6,939 nt of DNA from Candidatus Acetothermia bacterium (GTDB taxonomy: Bacteria; Bipolaricaulota; Bipolaricaulia; UBA7950): NCBI GenBank assembly GCA_003535305.1, contig DOHL01000114.1, forward strand, positions 1 to 6,939. The letters are read 5' to 3'. This document shows, piece by piece, positions 1 to 5,229 of this stretch (its first letter is position 1; each line of letters opens with the position of its first letter). The notes under the pieces were generated by a model. That model worked only from the letters and a program-made list of their open reading frames with translations, searched no databases and had not been told where the DNA came from. The position numbers and the translations under genes are program-made.

Positions 1-744
1 GCCGAGGAACTGCGCATCGATGAGGACGACGATGGCGTCTTCGATCGCTATGGCAAGGGAATACGCCCTGGTCCAGAGCAGTTCGCCTTCCTCTTCCTCC
101 AGGCAGGCGGCCAATGGTTCAATGAGGACGAGACCGAATTTCTGATCGATAGCCCGGCAGGGATCGCAGCGATGGAGTTCCTCCATGAGTTGCGCCAAGT
201 CTCTTTCTTCCAGACCGGCTGGTTTAGCGGCCCATTCGGAGAAGGGTTTGTGGCGATGTATTGGGGCTCCACTGCGGGAATCCCATTCGTTGCTCGCGCA
301 GCCGCAGCACACGAGACCAATTGGAGCATCGCCAAGCTTCCCAGCGGACCACTAGGGGTAAGCTATTCTATCTTTATGGGTGCGAATATCGGGATCTTCG
401 AGTTAGGGACGACCGAGGAAGAACGGGCGGCAGCCGTCAGATTCCTCCTCCATCTCCTTTCACCGGAAGAACACCTCTATTGGGTAAAGCATACCGGAAA
501 CCTTCCATTCCGCTTTACTACGCTCGAATCACCGGAGTGGGCGGCATTTGTCGAAGAGAATCCACATTGGGAAGGTATTGCCGAGCAAGTCCTTCTCTCC
601 TATGCCTATCCACATCATCTGGAATGGGACAGCATCCGCCGCATCATGGTCGAAATGACAGAAGCGGTGTTGCTTGCTGAGATGACACCGGAAGAGGCGC
701 TGCGTTGGGGCGCTGACGAAGTCGAGATGTGGTATCTCGAATAA
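1..744 (+). CDS. ABC transporter extracellular solute-binding protein, family 1 (5'-truncated)
   Basis: The reading frame is open from base 1 to the TAA at 742-744, so 247 C-terminal residues are present and the start and signal peptide lie upstream of the window. The visible part fits the C-terminal lobe of family 1 solute-binding proteins (MalE/UgpB type). It has an FNEDET stretch followed by SPAGIAAMEFL, a Gly/Phe-rich middle, a helical block EEERAAAVRFLLHLLSPEEH, and the typical end TPEEALRWGADEVE. In Gram-negative bacteria such proteins work in the periplasm, otherwise tethered to the membrane; they bind a sugar, glycerol-phosphate or similar solute and deliver it to the membrane permeases. 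The permease gene that starts within 50 bases supports this. The ligand cannot be read from this fragment. The family call is firm; substrate is unknown. Confidence 0.92.
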   Translation, partial: AEELRIDEDDDGVFDRYGKGIRPGPEQFAFLFLQAGGQWFNEDETEFLIDSPAGIAAMEFLHELRQVSFFQTGWFSGPFGEGFVAMYWGSTAGIPFVARAAAAHETNWSIAKLPSGPLGVSYSIFMGANIGIFELGTTEEERAAAVRFLLHLLSPEEHLYWVKHTGNLPFRFTTLESPEWAAFVEENPHWEGIAEQVLLSYAYPHHLEWDSIRRIMVEMTEAVLLAEMTPEEALRWGADEVEMWYLE

Positions 745-757
745 AGAGTTTACGGTA

Positions 758-780
758 GGGGTGCACAATCTGTGCACCCC
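758..780. repeat. Perfect hairpin between binding-protein and permease genes
   Basis: Arms GGGGTGCACA (758-767) and TGTGCACCCC (771-780) are exact reverse complements around the 3-nt loop ATC. The hairpin starts 13 nt after the binding-protein stop. No T tract follows, so it does not look like a strong intrinsic terminator. In many ABC operons an intergenic hairpin at this spot protects the 3' end of the binding-protein mRNA and keeps its level above that of the permeases (the malE-malF case); that role is inferred here. It may also be one copy of a dispersed palindromic repeat. Confidence 0.8.
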
Positions 781-793
781 GCCATTTAGAGAG

Positions 794-1705
794 ATGATAA
801 GAAAAAGAAAGAGATATTGGCTGGAGACAGGGAAGGCTTACTTATATCTGCTTCCTGTGCTCGCTATTCTGGGAGTCTTTACATTCTATCCGATGGTGCG
901 GGCGCTCCATCTGAGCTTCCATCGATGGCCGTTGGTGGAGATCCCAGGGAGACGAGAACGGGAGTTCGTAGGGGTAGAAAATTACGCTGATTTACTTAAC
1001 CATCCCCGTTTTCTCCGTTCATTGCGCAATGTATCGATCTATGCCCTCTTTTCTGTCCCGCTTTCCATTATCTTAGCCACTGGGTTGGCCGTCTTATTGA
1101 ACCAAAAATTGCGCGGCCGCGCTTTTTTCCGTTTGGCATTCTTTCTCCCGTTCGTCACTCCTGCAGTTGCTGATGCCCTGATCTGGCGCTGGTTGCTCGA
1201 CCATCGCTTCGGTCTGATCAATTATTTCCTCAGTCGTCTGGGAGTGGATCCAGTCGGTTGGTTGATAACCCCGGCATTAGCTATACCGATGCTCGTCGTC
1301 CTCAATTCGTGGCGGACCATCGGTTTCCAAGGACTGATTCTCCTTGCCGGGCTGCAAGGTATCGATTCCCAATACTATGATGCGGCGAAGATCGATGGCG
1401 CCAATGCCTGGCAACAATTTCGTCGTATCACGATGCCGTTGCTTGCGCCACAGATCTTCTTCCTCGCTATCATCTCGGCGATCACTGCGTTTGAGCTGTT
1501 CACCGAGGTCTTTGTTCTGTGGGTAGGAAGTCCAGGCCCGGTGGCGAGCGCCCTCACCCCTGTCTTTTACATATTTGAAACAGCGTTCGGGCGACATCGC
1601 ATGGGATTGGCTTCTGCTGCCGCATACATCCTATTCGCCGTTATATTCATCTTGACTCTGATCCAGTTCAAAGTGGGTCAGAAACGGGTTCATTATGACC
1701 AATGA
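794..1705 (+). CDS. ABC sugar transporter permease (MalF/UgpA-type, CUT1 family)
   Basis: This is an integral membrane permease of a binding-protein-dependent importer. From ATG 794 it has 303 residues, usual for a UgpA/LacF-type subunit. The N-terminus is short and basic (MIRKRKRYW), followed by a first membrane segment (AYLYLLPVLAILGVFTFYP), then about five more hydrophobic segments. The EAA loop that docks on the ATPase is clear: YYDAAKIDGANAWQQF, then RRITMPLLAP, about residues 195-219. An in-frame GTG at 761 would add 11 residues, but it lies inside the hairpin stem and MIRKRKRYW is the more usual N-terminus, so 794 is preferred; neither start has a strong SD. The partner second permease and the ATPase are not in the window. 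Confidence 0.94.
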   Translation: MIRKRKRYWLETGKAYLYLLPVLAILGVFTFYPMVRALHLSFHRWPLVEIPGRREREFVGVENYADLLNHPRFLRSLRNVSIYALFSVPLSIILATGLAVLLNQKLRGRAFFRLAFFLPFVTPAVADALIWRWLLDHRFGLINYFLSRLGVDPVGWLITPALAIPMLVVLNSWRTIGFQGLILLAGLQGIDSQYYDAAKIDGANAWQQFRRITMPLLAPQIFFLAIISAITAFELFTEVFVLWVGSPGPVASALTPVFYIFETAFGRHRMGLASAAAYILFAVIFILTLIQFKVGQKRVHYDQ

Positions 1706-1785
1706 ACAGCGATAGACGGTTGTTTGATGTATGTGCCGGACACTGGATCAAGTTCAACGCAAGCTTTGATCCGGTAAGAGAGTAA
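1702..1785 (+). other. 27-codon ORF overlapping the permease stop (ATGA)
   Basis: An ATG at 1702 overlaps the permease stop TGA (1703-1705) in the classic ATGA coupling arrangement. It opens 27 codons (MNSDRRLFDVCAGHWIK...) ending at TAA 1783-1785. A second ATG at 1694 gives only MTNEQR then stop. In this kind of operon the next gene should be a MalG-type permease of about 280 residues, but nothing in any forward frame here resembles one. It could be a start relic left by a deletion, a coupled small peptide or chance. There is no strong SD and I do not recognise the peptide. Confidence 0.2.
1745..1772. repeat. Short inverted repeat in permease-nuclease intergenic region
   Basis: GGATCAA (1745-1751) and TTGATCC (1766-1772) can pair around a 14-nt loop. 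It lies between the permease and the SNase-LRR gene, about 23 nt upstream of the strong SD. No T tract follows. It could be a weak stem or an operator-like dyad; function is unknown. Confidence 0.35.
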
Positions 1786-1794
1786 CATTTAATA

Positions 1795-1802
1795 AAAGGA
1801 GG
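1795..1802 (+). promoter_or_regulatory. Strong Shine-Dalgarno site of the SNase-LRR gene
   Basis: AAAGGAGG at 1795-1802 sits 6 nt before ATG 1809. It is close to a full anti-SD complement and much stronger than the sites before the other genes in the window. It fixes the start and suggests high translation. Confidence 0.85.
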
Positions 1803-1808
1803 TTTAAG

Positions 1809-4040
1809 ATGCGTTATAGAAATCAATCATTAAAATTCATTCTGGCGCCGGCTCTGTTCTCTGTTCTGCTTTTGGCGGGCGTGGTATCTCTGGCCTCACC
1901 GGCCGGTGAGGATACATGGCCGGATCATACCCGCGCCAACATCATTGCACAGGTGATCTGGATCGCTGATGGAGATACGATCGTTATCGACACTGGCAAA
2001 CCGGCAGGCGGAGCCGCATACCATCTGATTGACGGCATTCCGATCTACCGCTATGAGCGGGTGCGGTTTGTCGGGGGAATCAATACCCCGGAGATATGGG
2101 GCAGGCCGGCAGGAGAGCCGGAAGCGTACGCCTATGAAGCTAAATGGGCGAACTGGCGGCTTCTCGCCGGCAGAGAGGTGAGATTAGAGATAAGGCCGGA
2201 GCGCCCGCGCGACGGGTTCGGCCGATTGTTGGCCTATGTGTACGTGGAGTACGCCGGGGAATGGATCATGGTCAATGCTGAGCTGATCCGCCGCGGACTG
2301 GGAGAACTCAATCCCCGTTTCCACCTTCCGGAAGATCGTTACTACGAGTATCTGTGGCAGATGCAGATCGAGGCGCTGGTGGCGCGGCAAGGGGTCTGGG
2401 GACGCTTCCCGGAAATATTAACGATGGAAGATCTTATCGCCGACCCGGTCAAATATATGGAGGAGGCGGTGACAATACGATTCATCGTCACTGAGACGCG
2501 TGCTGGGCGGCGCCGGCGTCCAGGTCTGTACATCCACGGCGAATCACCACGCGAGTTCAACTTCCGGCTGCTCATCCCCGAGAAACGGTTATCGCAGTTT
2601 GAGCAGATCGGAATGGGGCGCAATTTCTGGCAGGCAGGGATGGAAGTCACTGTTACCGGCGTCGTAGTCTGGGATCGCGGCCTGTTCATCAACCTGGAGA
2701 GTCCACTACAGATCGATGGCGTTATCTTACCTGTTCACCGGGCGGAAAGAGCTGTTCCTACTACCCAGCAGCACCAGCCAGTACAGTTTGCTGATCCTAA
2801 TTTAGAGCTTGTCATCCGCGAAACGATCGGCCGACCGAGCGGCCCGATTTACCGCGACGATCTGATCGGTGTGACCTTCTTTGCGGCTGAAGGACGCAAC
2901 ATCACCGACCTTGCCGGAATTGAGCATCTTGTTGATCTGCGTGTTTTGCACCTCGCGCGAAACCACATTCAGGATCTTACTCCACTTGCCGCGCTGGTCA
3001 ATCTGCAAGAACTCGTGCTGTCGAGGAATCAGGTCAGCGATCTTACACCGCTAACTACACTTACCAGATTGCGTTATCTCTCGTTAGGAGTGAACCGAAT
3101 TTACGATCTCTCTCCGCTTGCTGCACTGACGCAGTTGGAAGAATTATCACTCATTCGCAATCGGATCACTGATCTCACGCCGCTGGCAAAGTTGACCAAA
3201 CTACGCTCTCTTGTCCTGTCGGTGAATCAGATCAGCGATCTTGCTCCCCTGGCCAAGCTCTCGCAACTGACGCAACTCTATGCCGCAGAGAATCAGATCG
3301 GTGATGTAAGCTCCTTGGCTACGTTAACCAGGCTGCGCCAACTCGACCTACGCGACAACGATGTTAACGACATCGTGGCGTTGGCCGGGTTGACAGAGTT
3401 GACTCACTTACAACTTATTGACAATCAGATCAGTGACATCGCACCGCTGAGCGCGCTGGTCGAGTTGCGCGTGCTTCATCTTTGCCGGAATCCCGTTGCC
3501 GTAGTAGAACCACTCAGCCGATTGGTTCGCTTGGAGGAGCTCCTACTCGGCTGGACCGGGGTCAGCGATATACGCCCACTCGCCGGGCTGACAGAGTTGC
3601 GACGGCTCAACCTCGGCTGGAACCGGATCAGTGATATCAGCCCGCTATCTGCTCTTGAGCGGCTCGAGCAGTTGTGGTTATATTGGAATCAAATCGAAGA
3701 TATCACAGCGCTGGAAAATCTGCTCCGCCTCGAGCAACTGGCATTGCGATCGAATCAGATCACCGAGATAGCGACACTCGCCGGCCTTGTCAGGTTGGAA
3801 TGGCTTGGCCTGGCGATGAATCGAGTTACGGATATCACCGCTCTTGCCGGGCTGACACGGATCAGAGAATTATCCCTCAGCTATAATCAGATTACGGATA
3901 TAACCCCATTGGCCGACAACATTGGCCTCGCAACAGGCGATACCATCTTTTTAGGAAACAATCCGCTCGATCGAACTCCGGGATCACCAACAGCAGAGGT
4001 AATCAATGAATTACTCAGGCGCGGGGTATCGGTGCGTTGA
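1809..4040 (+). CDS. Secreted SNase-like nuclease fused to a leucine-rich-repeat domain
   Basis: The protein has 743 residues. Residues 1-33 form a signal peptide (basic start, then ILAPALFSVLLLAGVVSLA) with likely cleavage near SPA|GE. Residues 43-200 are a staphylococcal-nuclease (thermonuclease) fold: DGDT at 54-57 (Ca-binding loop, D21 region), Arg86 (R35), INTPE at 91-95 with Glu95 (the general base E43), and GRLLAYVY with Arg139 (R87). The usual Asp40 Ca ligand is Asn92. Residues 205-305 are a beta-rich, probably OB-like domain. After a Q/P-rich linker comes an internalin-like cap (DPNLELVIRETIG, 329-341), 15 LRRs of 22 residues (365-694) and a C-cap ending at 743. No anchor motif is visible at the C-terminus, so release to the periplasm or medium is expected. 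Family knowledge points to Ca-dependent cleavage of DNA or RNA; the LRR target is unknown. It is followed by an LRR-less paralogue. Confidence 0.93.
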   Translation: MRYRNQSLKFILAPALFSVLLLAGVVSLASPAGEDTWPDHTRANIIAQVIWIADGDTIVIDTGKPAGGAAYHLIDGIPIYRYERVRFVGGINTPEIWGRPAGEPEAYAYEAKWANWRLLAGREVRLEIRPERPRDGFGRLLAYVYVEYAGEWIMVNAELIRRGLGELNPRFHLPEDRYYEYLWQMQIEALVARQGVWGRFPEILTMEDLIADPVKYMEEAVTIRFIVTETRAGRRRRPGLYIHGESPREFNFRLLIPEKRLSQFEQIGMGRNFWQAGMEVTVTGVVVWDRGLFINLESPLQIDGVILPVHRAERAVPTTQQHQPVQFADPNLELVIRETIGRPSGPIYRDDLIGVTFFAAEGRNITDLAGIEHLVDLRVLHLARNHIQDLTPLAALVNLQELVLSRNQVSDLTPLTTLTRLRYLSLGVNRIYDLSPLAALTQLEELSLIRNRITDLTPLAKLTKLRSLVLSVNQISDLAPLAKLSQLTQLYAAENQIGDVSSLATLTRLRQLDLRDNDVNDIVALAGLTELTHLQLIDNQISDIAPLSALVELRVLHLCRNPVAVVEPLSRLVRLEELLLGWTGVSDIRPLAGLTELRRLNLGWNRISDISPLSALERLEQLWLYWNQIEDITALENLLRLEQLALRSNQITEIATLAGLVRLEWLGLAMNRVTDITALAGLTRIRELSLSYNQITDITPLADNIGLATGDTIFLGNNPLDRTPGSPTAEVINELLRRGVSVR
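2901..3890 (+). repeat. Array of 15 leucine-rich repeats, 22 residues each
   Basis: The repeats run without gaps from residue 365 to 694 with the pattern IxDLxPLxxLxxLxxLxLxxNx. This is the 22-residue bacterial (internalin/SDS22-like) LRR class, which folds into a curved solenoid with a ligand-binding concave face. Repeats 1-6 read DL at the third and fourth positions, repeats 8-13 and 15 mostly DI. Repeat 10 (VAVVEPLSRL...) loses both the Asp and the conserved Asn. A degenerate 16th unit forms the C-cap. Confidence 0.9.
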
Positions 4041-4052
4041 TAGTGAACTGCA

Positions 4053-4082
4053 GTGATCAGGGTCGCCCCTGACCCTGATCAC
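4053..4082. repeat. Perfect 12-bp-arm hairpin after the SNase-LRR stop
   Basis: GTGATCAGGGTC (4053-4064) pairs exactly with GACCCTGATCAC (4071-4082) around the 6-nt loop GCCCCT, 12 nt after the TGA at 4038-4040. A further outer pairing of ACTGCAG (4047-4053) with CTGCAGT (4088-4094) is possible. The stem is terminator-strength, but no T run follows, so an mRNA-stability or processing role between the two nuclease genes is as likely. Confidence 0.8.
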
Positions 4083-4115
4083 ACCACCTGCAGTCAACGG
4101 AAACTTGACTGGTGT
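4081..4115 (+). promoter_or_regulatory. Second hairpin just upstream of the second nuclease gene
   Basis: ACACC (4081-4085) pairs with GGTGT (4111-4115), and AGTCAA (4092-4097) with TTGACT (4105-4110), leaving a 6-nt one-sided bulge and a 7-nt loop. The stem ends 3 nt before the G-rich SD of the next gene and shares two bases with the preceding hairpin. A cis-regulatory or mRNA-processing leader is possible; this is inferred from pairing read by eye only. Confidence 0.4.
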
Positions 4116-4128
4116 GTTGGGGGATGAA

Positions 4129-5022
4129 ATGCAAAACACTAACCCTACGAATTCTATAAAGGTTTCTCTGCTGCAACGACCATCGCTCATCGGGCTGTTT
4201 CTTGTGGTCTTGCTCTGCTCTTTCGGGGTGGCAGCCATTGCCGGTGAGCGACCTGATTACCGGCTGGCTACTCTCACAGGAAGTGTGGTTCAGGTCTTTG
4301 ATGGAGATACGATCAGGATCGATACTGGAGCGCAAGCCGGAAGCCGCATCGGAAAAGTGATAATCCAACGATTTGAGAGAGTTCGTTATCTGGGTATCAA
4401 CTCCCCCGAGCTCTCTTCGCCGCCTGAATACTATGCCGGCGCCGCCCGCAGGACGAACCGTCGACTTGTCTCACGCCGGATTGTTCGATTAGAAATTGTT
4501 CCTGGGAATGAGCGTGATTCATACGGGAGACTACTCGCCTATGTCTATATGGAACGGGCCAGTCAATGGATACTTGTGAACGCCGAACTGGTTCGTTTGG
4601 GGGCAGCGGACGTCTACTTTCTCAATGAAAGCGAACGCTACTACGAGTATTTCCGCCAGATGCGCATCGCTGCAATTGCAGCGCGTATCGGCATATGGAG
4701 CGAGTATCCGGGCGAGCTGACAATCGCCGATTTGGAAAGAGATCCCGTTAAGTACATTCTTGAAGCGGTAACGATGCGGTTTACGATCACCCGAGTACAC
4801 CAAGACCGGACCGGAGTGTACATTTACGGTGAATCTCGGCCACAATTCAACTTCCGCGTCTTCATTCCATACGCGCGACTCTCCCTGTTCGCAGAACAGG
4901 GAATCACTCCGGCCGGCTGGCAGGCAGGGACGACGATGGCCATCTCAGGAATTCTCACCTGGACGGACGGGCTGATCATTACACTGGAAGATCCACTGCA
5001 AATTCACGAGTTATCAGGGTAA
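4129..5022 (+). CDS. Secreted SNase-like nuclease (LRR-less paralogue)
   Basis: From ATG 4129 the protein has 297 residues; GGGGG at 4119-4123 with 5-nt spacing is the likely SD. An upstream in-frame TTG (4105) would add 8 residues but lies inside a hairpin. Residues 1-38 are a signal peptide (LIGLFLVVLLCSFGVAAIA|GE). The SNase domain (about 48-192) has DGDT 58-61, Arg86 (R35), NSPE 91-94 with Glu94 (E43), and Arg134 in YGRLLAYVY (R87). The Ca ligand Asp40 is Asn91, as in the upstream gene. Residues 198-294 repeat the OB-like domain of the longer paralogue (DPVKY, GES, FNFR, WQAG, LEDPLQI). The protein stops where the long form continues into its linker and LRRs. It probably cleaves nucleic acid outside the cytoplasm. 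Shared identity along the whole length shows a tandem duplication. Confidence 0.93.
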   Translation: MQNTNPTNSIKVSLLQRPSLIGLFLVVLLCSFGVAAIAGERPDYRLATLTGSVVQVFDGDTIRIDTGAQAGSRIGKVIIQRFERVRYLGINSPELSSPPEYYAGAARRTNRRLVSRRIVRLEIVPGNERDSYGRLLAYVYMERASQWILVNAELVRLGAADVYFLNESERYYEYFRQMRIAAIAARIGIWSEYPGELTIADLERDPVKYILEAVTMRFTITRVHQDRTGVYIYGESRPQFNFRVFIPYARLSLFAEQGITPAGWQAGTTMAISGILTWTDGLIITLEDPLQIHELSG

Positions 5023-5025
5023 AGA

Positions 5026-5134
5026 AAGGATCGAGGTTTAAGGTCCAGAGTCATCCTGTATCTCGTCATTCCGGTGAATCCAACGAACCCCTCGCTTTCT
5101 TTCACCTCTTTCTTAACCTCGCACCTCGATCCTT
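5026..5134. repeat. 109-bp segment bounded by perfect 12-bp inverted repeats
   Basis: AAGGATCGAGGT (5026-5037) and ACCTCGATCCTT (5123-5134) are exact reverse complements, 85 nt apart, beginning 4 nt after the second nuclease stop. The interior has no ORF of note but has a repeated pyrimidine motif (CTTTCTTTCACCTCTTTCTT, 5096-5115) and an ATTCCGGTGAAT dyad (5070-5081). Terminal repeats with a short non-coding core resemble a MITE. A possible 2-bp GA duplication flanks it, which is weak. It could instead be a long bidirectional 3' stem shared by the converging genes. Confidence 0.5.
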
Positions 5135-5171
5135 GAGTATTGGGCTTTGGGCAACCTTGACCCTCTTTTAT

Positions 5172-5204
5172 CGAGATTGCTTCCCCGTCGCTACGCTCAT
5201 CTCG
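5172..5204. repeat. REP-like intergenic hairpin
   Basis: CGAGAT (5172-5177) pairs with ATCTCG (5199-5204), flanking a core read as TGCTTCCCCGTCGCTACGCTC. The wording (GAGATTGCTTC...GTCGCTACGCTC) resembles dispersed intergenic palindromes common in bacterial genomes. It lies 26 nt beyond the stop of the minus-strand ABC-F gene and could serve its 3' end. No T tract follows on either strand. Confidence 0.4.
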
Positions 5205-5229
5205 CTTGGAGCCGGCGCAGACTAAAGAA

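Noticed and set aside
1766..1794. TTGATC with 17-nt spacing to TTAATA as a promoter for the SNase-LRR gene
   Set aside because: Transcription would begin at about 1801, within the Shine-Dalgarno site, so the mRNA would lack it.
2901..3890. CRISPR-like or tandem DNA repeat reading of the regularly spaced AATCAGATC motifs
   Set aside because: The 66-bp period is the codon length of 22-residue LRRs; the DNA repeats are too diverged and the whole array is coding.
4053..4082. Classical intrinsic terminator after the SNase-LRR gene
   Set aside because: The stem is strong but the next bases are ACCACC with no T run on the plus strand; kept only as a hairpin.
4105..4128. TTG 4105 as the start of the second nuclease
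   Set aside because: It lies in the arm of a predicted hairpin and lacks a spaced SD, while ATG 4129 has GGGGG at 5 nt and gives a normal signal peptide.
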